Shown: positions 20,155 to 29,703, numbered from the stretch's first letter. The stretch: 64,000 bases of DNA from Alloprevotella sp. oral taxon 473 str. F0040 (GCF_000318095.2 NZ_KB290710.1:142722-206721); one strand, 5' to 3'. The notes: generated from the letters alone by a model not told the origin. A program made the numbers and translations.

Positions 20155-20181
20155 TTGCGCAACTTGAGTTTTTTTGCGCAA
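20155..20181. promoter_or_regulatory. Twin TTGCGCAA palindromes, candidate operator
   Basis: The 8-bp perfect palindrome TTGCGCAA occurs at 20155-20162 and again at 20174-20181, 19 bases centre to centre, nearly two helical turns. The site lies between the divergent SusC operons. Binding by a dimeric regulator is inference. Confidence 0.35.
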
Positions 20182-20700
20182 AATATGGCTCTGAAAATCT
20201 CGTAACTTTTCGGAGAGAACGCTGTTTACTCCCATTTTTGTTGGGATTTTTCTCGAAAAGAGGGATGACAATGAGAAAAAATGAAGAAAAAATTTGGAGA
20301 AGTCAAAATAAAATCTCAAATTCGCTCATGAAAACAATTAAAAACAGCAAGTGAACATTGCAAAAATGGGTATCTAAAGTTCAATTTCAAGAATTTTTAC
20401 TTGAAAACTTTCACCTTTTATTCACTGCTATTAGGCATAAATCCTTATTTTCCCATGAAGATGCCATTTAGGACCTCAATCCTAAGACCAAGACGAAAAC
20501 AAAATTGAAAGTACTCGCACCATTCATTGCGATGTATACGCCAATCTTCTATAACCGAAACAACGGACGGATTTAACCATGCTTAAGGAAGCACAGAGCT
20601 CTCAACAGGAGTGTCACCAATCCTTGTAGCCTAATCTTGTCGTCCGAATCTTAGAGTCCTTCGTGATTCTCTATTGTCTTTTACCTAAAAAACAAACCCT

Positions 20701-23700
20701 ATGATGAGCAATGCTAATCGTAGACCCTCCGCTAGCCGAGGTGCTTCGCGGATGTCGGCCTTTATCGGCTTGATGTGTGCCTTAGGTGCACTGCCTTTCT
20801 CCCCAGCGCAAGCTCTTGCTGCGCAAGCCACCAACCATCGTGCAGCGGTGATGGAGCAACAACGCGTCAATGCAAAACGTGTCACTGGTGTGGTGCGCGA
20901 TGCTAAAGGTGAAGTTCTCGTGGGTGCTCTCGTGCGCGATGCTCAAAATCCACGCATCAGCACATTGACCAACGAACGCGGTGCTTTCACTCTCAGTGGA
21001 GTACGTAGTGGTCATGTCAATGTTAGCTATATAGGTTATGATAAAGTAGACGTAGCAGTGGGAGATGGTTCTCCACTTTCTATCACCTTGAAAGAAACGA
21101 ATAGTAATCTTTCCGAAGTGGTGGTCGTGGGTTATGGTCGCCAAACCAAAGCAAACCTCACTGGTTCCGTAGCACAAATCAAGAGTGAAGAATTGCAGAG
21201 CCGTCCCGTGCAAAACGTATCTTCAGCCCTCCAAGGCTTGATGCCTGGTGTCACGGTTACTGCAGGACAAGGTCGTCCTGGCGCCGATGGATCCACCATC
21301 CGCGTGCGCGGTATCGGTACGCTCAATAATTCCGCTCCTTATATCCTCATTGATGGTATTGAAGCCGGTACGCTCAACTCTCTTGACCCTAATGATATCG
21401 AGAGCATTTCTGTGTTGAAAGACGCAGCTTCTGCAGCCATCTATGGTTCTAAGGCTTCCAATGGTGTGATTTTGGTGACCACCAAACGCGGTAAGACCGG
21501 TAAGCCAGTCGTAAGTTACAATGGTAACGTAGGTTTCCTCAATGCGACTCGCTTAGTAGAACGCTTGAGCTCTTATGAATATGCCAAAATGTATAACGAT
21601 GCTCTTGCGGCTAATGGCAAGAAGGCACGTTGGTCTGATGAGGATCTCAAGAAATTTGCCGATGGATCTGATCCCGATGGACACCCCAATACTGATTGGT
21701 ACGGACTTGCTTACAAGACAGGTGTACAACACTCACACAATGTCAACGTATCTGGCGGTACAGACCTAGTGAAGTACATGGCCTCTGCTGGTTATATGAA
21801 CCAAGAAGGTATTCTTCAATCGTCCAATCGTGAGCGTTTCACCATGCGTTCTAACTTGGACTTCAATTTCTCTCCCAAACTCACAGGACACGTTGGCTTA
21901 AATTTCATTCAGGACAACCACAACGACCCTAATAATAACTATGTAGGTGGTGGTTCTGATCAAATTATCCGACAACTTAATATCATCGCTCCTTGGATTC
22001 CCGCACACTTTAAGAATGGCACTTATGGTACTATTAGTGATGGTAACCCAATAGCATGGCTCGAAGCTAATCAACCCGTCAAGAATGAAGACCGTACCAT
22101 CACGGCTAATTTGGGTTTGGACTATCAGCTTCTCAATAACCTTATGCTGAGTGCGAAACTCGGCCACGTAGCAAGTAATGCTTATGAACAATCCTTCTTG
22201 AAGTATTTCCGCTACAATCCTAACAAGGAGACGTCTCCCAACAACTTAACTGAAGGTTTTGGCGACGACACTCGCACCACCCTCGATCTTACGCTCAATT
22301 ACGACAAGCAGTTTGGCGTTCATGGCCTCAAATTCTTAGGAGGTTATCATGCCGAACGCTATCACTATCATGGACTTTCTGCCTATAGAAAGAACTTCCC
22401 AGGCAATGAACTCACCGACATGAATGCAGGTGAAGCTGCTACAGCAACCAATGGTGGCTACTCTCGCGATTTGAACATGCTGAGCTATTTTGCACGTGTC
22501 AATTACGATCTGATGGGTCGTTACCTCTTTGAGGCCAATGTTCGTGCAGATGCTTCTTCACGTTTCGCCAAGGGACATCGTTGGGGCTACTTCCCCTCTT
22601 TCTCTGCTGCATGGCGCATTTCTGAAGAGTCCTTCATGGAAAACACCAAGGATTGGCTCAACTATCTCAAGATTCGTGGTTCATGGGGGCTTTTGGGTAA
22701 CCAAGATGCACTCAAGGACTACTACCCAGCTGTGAATACTTACACTATTGGTGGCGTGAGCAACTTCAATGGTAAGCCCAACACAGGCTATTATCAAGGC
22801 AGCTACAAGCAAACTACAATTTCTTGGGAAAAGGCACGTACTTGGGGTGTGGGTGTAGACTTCCAATTGTGGAACGAACTCACTGGTAGCCTTGATTTCT
22901 ATGACCGCAAGACCACAGGTATCATCATGAAAGTGCCTGCGCCTTATGAATTCATGTTGGGTGACTACATGGACAATGTGGGTGCTATGCGCAACACTGG
23001 TGTGGAATTGACCCTTGGTTACCAAAAGAAATGGGGTGAATGGTCATTTGGCGCACAAGCCAACGTGTCTTACAACAAGAACGAAATCCTCAACCTTGGT
23101 GGTGTAGACTATCTGCCCGATGGCAACCAACGCAAGGCTGTAGGCCATGCTCTCGGCACATACTACATGTATGAAGCTGATGGTTTCTTCCCAAGTGAAG
23201 AAGCTGCACAGGAATGGATGAAGAAGTATAGTGGTAAACCTGGCTATCCCTTCGGTAGTAATAAGTTCCATGCTGGTGACTTGATTTATAAGGACACCAA
23301 TGGTGATGGTAAGATCACAGAAGACGACCGCACCTACCACGGCACGGCACATCCTAAGTGGAACTTCGGTTTGGTACTCAATCTCGGTTGGCGCAACTTC
23401 GACTTCCAAGCAATCCTTGCAGGTTATGCCGGAGCACAACGTGTGCTGGGTTCTGAAATCTATGGAGACTTCCAAGGTGACAACTCTCACCCCTCTACTA
23501 TCTGGCGCGACTCTTGGACTTACAACAAGAGCAATCCTAAGATGCCACGCGTCGTAGAAGGCGAACAGTCTATGAGTCACTGGCGTCGTGTCATGAGCTC
23601 TTTCTGGCTCAACAACACTAGCCACCTCCGTCTCAAGAATATCCAATTGGGCTACACGCTTCCTCAAAGTGTCACTCGCACCCTTGGCATATCTAAGATG

Positions 23701-23838
23701 CGTTGCTACTATTCTGTCGAAAATCTCTTGACCATCGACGGCATGAAGGTGAATACTGATCCCGAAACCTATGTAGAACGCGGATCTAACTATCCTCTCA
23801 TGATGACCAACTCATTGGGTATTTCCGTGACCTTCTAA
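20701..23838 (+). CDS. SusC/RagA-type TonB-dependent outer-membrane transporter
   Basis: A 1045-aa SusC-family receptor. A long N-terminal export signal (residues 1 to about 41, ending ALAAQA) precedes a CarboxypepD_reg-like domain (about 58-140). The segment SEVVVVGYGRQT follows, then a plug domain with IRVRGIGTLNNSAPYILID and KDAASAAIYGSKASNGVILV. The barrel occupies the rest and ends in SLGISVTF. It is followed 19 bases later by its SusD partner. It is shorter than and clearly distinct from the SusC at 16082, so this looks like a separate uptake system rather than a fresh duplication. No degradative enzyme is linked, so the substrate is unknown. Confidence 0.95.
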   Translation: MMSNANRRPSASRGASRMSAFIGLMCALGALPFSPAQALAAQATNHRAAVMEQQRVNAKRVTGVVRDAKGEVLVGALVRDAQNPRISTLTNERGAFTLSGVRSGHVNVSYIGYDKVDVAVGDGSPLSITLKETNSNLSEVVVVGYGRQTKANLTGSVAQIKSEELQSRPVQNVSSALQGLMPGVTVTAGQGRPGADGSTIRVRGIGTLNNSAPYILIDGIEAGTLNSLDPNDIESISVLKDAASAAIYGSKASNGVILVTTKRGKTGKPVVSYNGNVGFLNATRLVERLSSYEYAKMYNDALAANGKKARWSDEDLKKFADGSDPDGHPNTDWYGLAYKTGVQHSHNVNVSGGTDLVKYMASAGYMNQEGILQSSNRERFTMRSNLDFNFSPKLTGHVGLNFIQDNHNDPNNNYVGGGSDQIIRQLNIIAPWIPAHFKNGTYGTISDGNPIAWLEANQPVKNEDRTITANLGLDYQLLNNLMLSAKLGHVASNAYEQSFLKYFRYNPNKETSPNNLTEGFGDDTRTTLDLTLNYDKQFGVHGLKFLGGYHAERYHYHGLSAYRKNFPGNELTDMNAGEAATATNGGYSRDLNMLSYFARVNYDLMGRYLFEANVRADASSRFAKGHRWGYFPSFSAAWRISEESFMENTKDWLNYLKIRGSWGLLGNQDALKDYYPAVNTYTIGGVSNFNGKPNTGYYQGSYKQTTISWEKARTWGVGVDFQLWNELTGSLDFYDRKTTGIIMKVPAPYEFMLGDYMDNVGAMRNTGVELTLGYQKKWGEWSFGAQANVSYNKNEILNLGGVDYLPDGNQRKAVGHALGTYYMYEADGFFPSEEAAQEWMKKYSGKPGYPFGSNKFHAGDLIYKDTNGDGKITEDDRTYHGTAHPKWNFGLVLNLGWRNFDFQAILAGYAGAQRVLGSEIYGDFQGDNSHPSTIWRDSWTYNKSNPKMPRVVEGEQSMSHWRRVMSSFWLNNTSHLRLKNIQLGYTLPQSVTRTLGISKMRCYYSVENLLTIDGMKVNTDPETYVERGSNYPLMMTNSLGISVTF

Positions 23839-23857
23839 CCTCAAAATAGACACTATC

Positions 23858-25468
23858 ATGAAACGTATTAAATATGCCGTTGTTGCGCTCGCCGCGCTCT
23901 TCGCCACTTCATGTTCAGACTTCCTAGACACCACGCCCCACGATGCCATTAGCCCTTCGACTACGTGGAAGAGTGCAGAAGATGTCAATAAGTTTCTCAC
24001 GGGAGCTTATGCTGGATGGGCTAGCTCTAACTCCATTTTCTATCTTGATGCAGCTTCCGATATCGCCTACAACAACTTCCCTTGGGAAGGATGGCGCCCC
24101 ATTGGTAACGGCACATGGACAGCCAGCAGCACAGGAGCATCTTTCTATGGCTATAGCTTGATCTCTCGTTGCAACAACGTAGTGAACAACATCGACCGTG
24201 CCAAAATTGCTGACAAGGCTGTCTACAACAATCTTCTCGGACAAGCCCTTGCCATCCGTGCTTATGCTTATGCTCGCATGAACTTCTGGTATGGTGGTGT
24301 GCCCATCTTGGATGATTTCTTCCCTAACTCTGAAGCAGCCAAGGTGCCTCGCAACACCGAAGCGGAAGTTTGGGAACACTTCGACAAAGACATCGATCGT
24401 GCCATCATGCTGCTGCCCAACACACCTGCTGAAAGTGGTAGAATCGCTAAAGGAGCCGCCCTTGCCATTAAGATGCGCTATGCACTCTATCGTGGCAACT
24501 GGCAGCAAGCAGCAGAAACTGCAAAGGCAATCATGGATTTGAAGCAGTATGAACTCGATAAGGACTATGCTGCTCCTTTCACTATGGCTGGCAACAAGTC
24601 GAAAGAGATCATTGCAGCCGAAGAGCACGATGAGGTGCAAAACGAATTGACTATCTTGGGACAACTCTACAACAATGGTGATGGTGGATGGTCGTCCATC
24701 GTGCCCACACAAAACCTCGTGGACCTGTATCTCATGAAGGATGGACTTCCCAAGGAAGAGTCTAGACTCTACGACAAGACTCACCCCTTTGCTAACCGTG
24801 ACCCACGCATGGCAAAGACTATTCTCTATCCTGGTTGCGACTATTGGAACGGCGTGTACAATACCCTCGATAAGCAACTTGACGGCAAAGACAATCCTGA
24901 CTTTCCTACTAAGGCTGCCAACTCTTCTAAGACTGCGCTCACTTGGGCAAAATATCTCTACCCCAAATCGCAATATGCGGACATATGGAGCACTTCTGCC
25001 TCAGTCGTAGTCTTCCGCTATGCTGAAGTTTTGTTGTCGCGTGCTGAAGCGCTCAACGAACTCAGTGGCCCTTCTGAAGAAGTCTACGCTTTGATTGATC
25101 AGCTCCGCACACGCGCAGGAATGCCTACGGTGGATCGCGCAAAATATGCTACAAAAGATGCACTTCGTGAGGTGATTCGCCGTGAACGCACCGTAGAACT
25201 TGCAGGAGAAGGTCTCCGCCGTGCCGACATTGTGCGTTGGAAGGATGCTTCTGGTAAGATGGTAGCTGAAACCGTGTTGAATGGCAACCTTACTCGCATC
25301 ACTGGTACTGTGGATATGAAGGGTGCTAACCCCGAAACTCGTGCTACTATTGCTGAAGAACGCGATGTTATCGAAGATCGCTCCTTCAAGCCCGAGTATC
25401 GCTACTGGCCTATTCCACAAAGTGCAATAGACCGTAACCCCAAGCTCAAGCAAAATCCTGGATACTAA
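23858..25468 (+). CDS. SusD/RagB-type surface binding lipoprotein
   Basis: A 536-aa partner lipoprotein for the preceding SusC. The signal peptide ends in the lipobox FATSC followed by SDFLDTTP, the standard SusD opening. The helical SusD core follows, with the conserved YAEVLLSRAEALNEL and the RRERTVELAGEGLRRADIVRW segment. That is the equivalent of the stretch broken in the 14372 gene, and here it is intact. The C-terminus YRYWPIPQSAIDRNPKLKQNPGY is the classic SusD ending. It is the last gene of a two-gene operon closed by a strong terminator. Confidence 0.95.
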   Translation: MKRIKYAVVALAALFATSCSDFLDTTPHDAISPSTTWKSAEDVNKFLTGAYAGWASSNSIFYLDAASDIAYNNFPWEGWRPIGNGTWTASSTGASFYGYSLISRCNNVVNNIDRAKIADKAVYNNLLGQALAIRAYAYARMNFWYGGVPILDDFFPNSEAAKVPRNTEAEVWEHFDKDIDRAIMLLPNTPAESGRIAKGAALAIKMRYALYRGNWQQAAETAKAIMDLKQYELDKDYAAPFTMAGNKSKEIIAAEEHDEVQNELTILGQLYNNGDGGWSSIVPTQNLVDLYLMKDGLPKEESRLYDKTHPFANRDPRMAKTILYPGCDYWNGVYNTLDKQLDGKDNPDFPTKAANSSKTALTWAKYLYPKSQYADIWSTSASVVVFRYAEVLLSRAEALNELSGPSEEVYALIDQLRTRAGMPTVDRAKYATKDALREVIRRERTVELAGEGLRRADIVRWKDASGKMVAETVLNGNLTRITGTVDMKGANPETRATIAEERDVIEDRSFKPEYRYWPIPQSAIDRNPKLKQNPGY

Positions 25469-25493
25469 TCCATCAACCTGTTTCATTTTCTTC

Positions 25494-25526
25494 AAGTCCC
25501 CTCTTTACGGAGGGGACTTTTGTTTT
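25494..25526 (+). terminator. Rho-independent terminator after the plus-strand SusC-SusD pair
   Basis: A 10-bp perfect stem (AAGTCCCCTC with its complement) has a 6-base loop and is followed by a T-rich tail. It lies 26 bases past the SusD stop. Confidence 0.85.
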
Positions 25527-25656
25527 GGGGGCTTGAGAGGAATGGCTAGAGTATAAAAGGAGTCTGTCATCAAAAAAAGGAAGCCATCAGGTCTTATAGT
25601 AATCTTTCGCCACGTGCTCACGCTTGGAGTAGTTGCTCTCATTAGTGACTTCTCTT

Positions 25657-25677
25657 TAACGTGAGTTCGACGAATTC
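25657..25677 (+). repeat. Outer 21-bp inverted end, left copy
   Basis: This 21-base sequence beginning TAACGTGAGTTCGACG is repeated perfectly, in reverse orientation, at 27043-27063. It also forms the left end of the IS982-family element. Confidence 0.85.
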
Positions 25678-26676
25678 AGAACAATGCAAGCTGTGTATCA
25701 ATAGCCCTTTGCGCATTGATGCACGGCTTCTTTGGGAATGGGCAATAGGCTGCAATTGCCCCTAATAAGTTGACGATGAAATTGTCAAAGCATCTATGTC
25801 TGGAGTGTTCCACTTGCGCAATGTTCTTCAGTTTATCATTTACTGTTTTATAATAGCTCTTTTTCTGAGCAAGAGTTTGTCTGAAGCACTCATTAAAGCT
25901 CTTTTCATGTTACTTTTCAATCTGGTGTTGTATTCTGTCAACGAAAAGCCTTTGAAAGAGGTTCTTGCTGCTGTACCCTTTGTCACCAAGAGTTTACCAT
26001 GTATGAACTCTACAAAAAACGTTTTTACTCCAAAGGCATACGGTCATCAATATCTCCTGGCGTTATTATAAAGTTGAGAAGCTCTCCTTTCTCATTATAA
26101 ATCAAGTGCAATTTGAAATCGAAGAACCAACCCAAAGAGCATTTCCGTCTTTGGGCTATGCCTTTGAAAACTTTGTGAACATGTATTCTTGGGTTCTTAC
26201 AGACACGCAATGGGGTATAGTCAACAAAGCTTATGCCCGTGCATTTTCCCAAGAGGACTTTCTTGGTAAAAAAGGTTAAGAGTGCGAATATCTCCCTTAC
26301 TAATTCTACTAAAAGGTTATAAGAAACAACATTGGGAAACAGATGAAGAAGATACTTGCTTACTTTTTCAAAAAGAAATGTTTAAAGTAGCGGTTACCGG
26401 AGTCGTGGAAAAGAATCATTATCAGCATGACTTCGGCCTTTGACATCATGGAACTGGGATGATATTTTCTTTTCTCGGTAGGTTTTAGTGTATATTTTGT
26501 TGTTATTGCATCAAAAAACTTGCAGAAATCGTCTGCTATACAAAATATTTCAGTAATTTTGTCTTAGGTGATTATAGCGTTTATAGTTTGTAACTCTATA
26601 TATCAACACCTTAAAATTACAACGAATTTCGCTAATTGCCAATCTACAGGTACTTATAACTCATCAAACTCACGTT
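25658..26676 (-). mobile_element. Decayed IS982-family insertion sequence
   Basis: About 1.02 kb bounded by inverted ends. The left end AACGTGAGTTCGACGAATT (25658-25676) matches the reversed right end (26658-26676) at 16 of 19 positions. Inside lies a minus-strand transposase with IS982-type segments, broken by frameshifts. The total length is normal for IS982 elements. I could not identify a target duplication. A further, better-matching copy of the end lies at 27043-27063, beyond a small cargo gene. Confidence 0.8.
25676..26568 (-). pseudogene. IS982-family transposase, frameshifted
   Basis: Translating the minus strand in pieces recovers most of an IS982 transposase. The N-terminal part reads IADDFCKFFDAIT to MMSKAEVMLIMILFHDSG (about 26555-26395). 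A frame change follows, then FPNVVSYN through GISFVDYTPLRVCKN, HKVFKGIAQR, FKLHLIYNEKGE and TPGDIDDR (about 26345-26025). More shifts follow, then LGDKGYSSKNLFQRLFVDRIQ and finally KLKNIAQVEHSRHRCFDNFIVN to the stop at 25676-25678. At least two frameshifts and extra stops make an active enzyme unlikely. The order and wording of these segments are characteristic of IS982; the catalytic Asp in FVDYTPL is retained. Confidence 0.85.
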
Positions 26677-26701
26677 GTTAAAAATAAATATAAACAAAAT
26701 T

Positions 26702-27034
26702 ATGAGACATCTATTTCCTGTTCTTTTCTTCGTGGCAACACTAATAGCCACAAGTAGTTTTACGTATGAGACGACTTCTACAACTCGCGCAGAAAACGTT
26801 AGTTTGCAGACGCAAAAGAAGTATAAGGGGAGGAAAGCTTGTAAGCGTTCGAAAGCCCGTAAGAAAAGAACTACCTGCTCTGTTGAGGTCGGTCGGGTTG
26901 TATACATTACTCCTACAGGTTCTTGTTACCATTCACGAACATCTTGTCCTGCATTGTGGCGTGGAAACTACTCTCGCACATCTTTAAGTTCTGTACGAAG
27001 TGAAGGCTATCGTTCATGTTCAAGATGTTATTAA
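26702..27034 (+). CDS. Small secreted protein with a C-terminal His/Cys motif
   Basis: 110 codons from the ATG at 26702. The N-terminus is a signal peptide (MRHLFPVLFFVATLIATSS), followed by a strongly basic linker rich in K and R (about residues 42-62). The C-terminal 45 residues carry VYITPTGSCYHSRTSCPAL and then GYRSCSRCY. The H-x4-C and C-x2-C spacing resembles the short domain (VYVTxTGxKYHxxxC...GYxxCxxC) found at the ends of many secreted nucleases and surface proteins, and would suit one zinc ion. There is no enzymatic domain. It lies between the inner IS982-type end (26676) and the outer end (27043), so it is placed like cargo of the element. Confidence 0.6.
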   Translation: MRHLFPVLFFVATLIATSSFTYETTSTTRAENVSLQTQKKYKGRKACKRSKARKKRTTCSVEVGRVVYITPTGSCYHSRTSCPALWRGNYSRTSLSSVRSEGYRSCSRCY

Positions 27035-27042
27035 CATAACGA

Positions 27043-27063
27043 GAATTCGTCGAACTCACGTTA
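27043..27063 (-). repeat. Outer 21-bp inverted end, right copy
   Basis: Perfect reverse complement of 25657-25677. It lies 8 bases past the end of the small secreted protein gene. Confidence 0.85.
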
Positions 27064-27130
27064 TTTTTACCTTCACTCTTCTCATCTCTTTTACGAGGTG
27101 AATGCTCCTAATAAAACTAAAATCCTAACG

Positions 27131-27196
27131 CTCTCGCGCGCACGCGCGTGCGCACATTACAAGAGTTTTTGTCTTTTAACTTTCACAACCTTCACA
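27131..27196 (+). repeat. 66-bp inverted repeat, left arm
   Basis: Starts CTCTCGCGCGCACGCGCGTG, an alternating purine-pyrimidine GC run, and ends CTTTCACAACCTTCACA. Compared by hand with the reverse complement of 27587-27652, 53 of 66 positions match without gaps. Confidence 0.8.
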
Positions 27197-27350
27197 TGCT
27201 TCCCCTGTAATATTTTATTTTACAGAGAGTTATGTCCGTTTTTCGGACATATTTTAACTATTCAATCCTTTGAGCCGTTTTTTCTTGCCTGAAATTGCTC
27301 AAAAAAGCTCGTCTACTCAAGTCTGAAAGAGCTTCAACATCTTGATAAAT

Positions 27351-27450
27351 TCTAGGAGAGAACTCAAAAGTTCTCGGAGATTTTACTCAAACTCTCCGAC
27401 TTCTTCCATTACTTTTCCTAGTTTTTGGGAACACTTCTCAGAGACTTTCA
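27351..27450. repeat. 21-bp-period CGGAG repeat array, locus 2 (intergenic)
   Basis: A more degenerate array than locus 1. Cores TTCTCGGAGA, ACTCTCCGAC and TTCTCAGAGA are separated by T-rich spacers. It lies between the two 66-bp arms. Confidence 0.6.
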
Positions 27451-27586
27451 TGTTTCAAGTTTCCATTTTTCTTCTTTTTTCGATAACTGAAAAGAGGTCT
27501 TCTCAGCCAGAAAACTATTGCTGTGAACGAACCGTGTTCCTATTACCTTGGTAATAGTCTGTAGTCTAGGTGAATACGCAAACTTT

Positions 27587-27652
27587 TGTGAAGGTTGTGA
27601 AAGCAAAAAGTGCAAAACTGCAGGAATGCGCGCGCACGCGTACGCGCGAGAG
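27587..27652 (-). repeat. 66-bp inverted repeat, right arm
   Basis: Partner of 27131-27196 in reverse orientation. The outer 10 bases and the inner 16 bases are identical between arms; most differences fall in the middle. The arms are separated by 390 bases. Confidence 0.8.
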
Positions 27653-27963
27653 ACATTGCAATATGAGCAGTTTTCATTCTATATAGTGCGTAGTTCTTAA
27701 TGGTGTTATTCCATCATGAGTTTTCTTAGCTTTCCATTTCCATAAGAGAAAAGACAACGCTGATGTCTACACTCATCTTCGTAAGCTATTTTCTGGCTTC
27801 TTCGCACTTACTTCTGTGTTTGCAGAGCTTTTGCATCGCAAGACATGGGAAAGTCTTTGTGTCTCCACTCAGGAGCAGAATTGTAGCATTAGGACGTTGG
27901 TTTTTCAGTAGTTTGTTTTGACATGGCTGCGCAAAGCTGGATGGACTTGGAGAGGTAAAGAAA

Positions 27964-28000
27964 AGAGGCTACATCAAAAGGAAATGTTGATGTAGCCTCT
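27964..28000 (-). terminator. Rho-independent terminator after fumarase
   Basis: A 14-bp perfect stem (AGAGGCTACATCAA with its complement) has a 9-base loop. Read on the minus strand it is followed by TTTTCTTT. Confidence 0.8.
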
Positions 28001-28062
28001 GAGTTATAAATGCTATGCTAACAAATCGTTAGACACAGGAATGAGTTAAGCGAGCATCTAAA

Positions 28063-29703
28063 TTAGTGCGCGCAACCTGTTTGGGGCAATTGCTTGAAGA
28101 AGTCGTTACCCTTGTTGTCCACCAAGATGAAGGCAGGGAAATCTTCTACTTCGATTTTCCAGATAGCCTCCATGCCGAGTTCGGGATATTCTACGCACTC
28201 GATGGACTTGATGTTGTTTTGGGCGAGGATAGCCGCAGGACCACCGATAGAACCGAGGTAGAAACCACCATATTTCTGACAAGCATCGGTGACTTGCTGT
28301 GAGCGGTTACCCTTAGCAAGCATAATCATACCACCACCTTGGCTTTGGAAGAGATCCACATAGGAGTCCATACGTCCGGCAGTGGTGGGACCCATAGAGC
28401 CGCAAGCCATGCCCGCAGGAGTCTTGGCAGGGCCAGCGTAGTAGATGGGGTGATTCTTGAGATATTCGGGCATGGGCTGACCAGCATCCAGGCGTTCCTT
28501 AATCTTAGCGTGCGCGATGTCGCGACCCACGATGATCGTTCCGTTGAGCGAAAGGCGAGTAGACACGGGATATTTGTCGAGCTCTGCAAGAATTTCTGGC
28601 ATGGGGCGATTGAGATTAATCTTTACCGCTTCACCCTCACCAGCTTGACGATACTCTTCTGGGATGAGGCTGCCAGGATTGTCATCGAGCTTTTCAATCC
28701 AAATACCATCTTTGTTTATCTTGCACTTGATGTTGCGGTCGGCAGAGCAGCTCACACCGAGACCCACAGGGCAAGAAGCACCGTGACGAGGCAGGCGAAC
28801 CACGCGGATGTCGTGGGCAAAATATTTACCACCAAACTGAGCACCAAGCCCAATCTTGCGGGTTTCTTCGAGCAAACGTTCCTCGAGTTCTACATCGCGG
28901 AAGGCACGTCCCGTCTCATCTCCCGTAGTGGGGAGAGAATCGTAGAAGTGGGTAGAAGCCAATTTCACGGTGAGCATGGTCTTTTCCGCGCTGGTTCCAC
29001 CAATGACGATGGCGATGTGGTAGGGAGGGCAAGCTGCGGTGCCGAGGGTCTTCATCTTACCCACGAGGAAAGGCACGAGCGTGTCGGGGTTGAGGATAGC
29101 CTTAGTCTCTTGGTAGAGATAACTCTTGTTGGCAGAGCCGCCACCTTTGGTGACACAGAGGAAGTGATATTCGTCGCCGTGAGTGGCTTCGATGTCGATT
29201 TGCGCGGGCAGGTTGCAACGTGTGTTCACCTCATCGTACATGTTGAGAGGCGCGTTTTGTGAGTAGCGCAAGTTTTCCTCAGTGTAAGTCTTGTAGACAC
29301 CCTTAGCGATAGCCTCTTCGTCGCAGAATCCTGTCCACACTTGTTGGCCCTTCTCGGCGTGAATGATGGCCGTGCCTGTGTCTTGGCAGATGGGAAGTTG
29401 GCCGCGCACGGCTACTTCTGCGTTACGGAGGAAGGTGAGAGCCACATAGCGGTCGTTGTCGGAGGCTTCGGGATCGCGAAGAATCTTCGCCACCTGCTCA
29501 TTGTGTGAGCGACGGAGGAGGAAAGAAACGTCGCGGAAGGCTTGATTCACCATCTTGGTGATGCCCTCTGCTTCGACTTTAAGGATGGGATGTCCCTCAA
29601 ACTCGCTCACTGAAACGTGATCTTTAGTGAGAAGGTAGTATTCCGTCTCATCGGCTCCCAACTGGAACATGGGGGCATAGCGAAAATCAGGTGTTTGTGC
29701 CAT
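28063..29703 (-). CDS. Class I (iron-sulfur) fumarate hydratase
   Basis: Converts fumarate and malate using a 4Fe-4S cluster. The protein is 546 aa, the usual length for the two-domain class I enzyme. The three regions supplying cluster cysteines are visible: [21 protein letters not shown] and [17 protein letters not shown]. The C-terminal beta domain segment [18 protein letters not shown] is also conserved. In anaerobic Bacteroidales it serves the reductive branch to succinate. The gene stands alone, with a promoter at 29814 and a terminator at 27964. Whether to call it fumA or fumB cannot be decided from sequence. Confidence 0.95.
   Translation of the reverse strand: MAQTPDFRYAPMFQLGADETEYYLLTKDHVSVSEFEGHPILKVEAEGITKMVNQAFRDVSFLLRRSHNEQVAKILRDPEASDNDRYVALTFLRNAEVAVRGQLPICQDTGTAIIHAEKGQQVWTGFCDEEAIAKGVYKTYTEENLRYSQNAPLNMYDEVNTRCNLPAQIDIEATHGDEYHFLCVTKGGGSANKSYLYQETKAILNPDTLVPFLVGKMKTLGTAACPPYHIAIVIGGTSAEKTMLTVKLASTHFYDSLPTTGDETGRAFRDVELEERLLEETRKIGLGAQFGGKYFAHDIRVVRLPRHGASCPVGLGVSCSADRNIKCKINKDGIWIEKLDDNPGSLIPEEYRQAGEGEAVKINLNRPMPEILAELDKYPVSTRLSLNGTIIVGRDIAHAKIKERLDAGQPMPEYLKNHPIYYAGPAKTPAGMACGSMGPTTAGRMDSYVDLFQSQGGGMIMLAKGNRSQQVTDACQKYGGFYLGSIGGPAAILAQNNIKSIECVEYPELGMEAIWKIEVEDFPAFILVDNKGNDFFKQLPQTGCAH

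Larger units (their letters stand above)
19490..20700. other. 1.2-kb intergenic region between divergent SusC genes
   Basis: This AT-rich stretch holds control regions for both SusC operons and no convincing protein gene. The minus-strand promoter lies at 19570. Near 20155-20181 there are two TTGCGCAA palindromes. A weak relative of the 21-bp repeat cores occurs near 20195-20225. No sigma/anti-sigma pair or hybrid regulator, which often sit beside SusC genes, is present. Confidence 0.55.
27035..28062. other. Gene-free accessory region
   Basis: About 1 kb without a convincing gene. From left to right it holds the outer IS982-type end, the left 66-bp arm (27131-27196), a short TGTCCG-TTTT-CGGACA hairpin near 27225-27250, the 21-bp repeat locus 2, the right 66-bp arm (27587-27652), and the fumarase terminator (27964-28000). 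Confidence 0.6.

Noticed and set aside
25796-26071. A plus-strand hydrophobic frame of 91 codons
   Set aside because: It is antisense to the C-terminal part of the IS982 transposase, which explains the open frame.
27131-27652. The possibility of a CRISPR array or tRNA-type attachment site around the GC-rich arms
   Set aside because: There are only two arms, inverted rather than direct, with no spacer series, no cas gene and no tRNA nearby.
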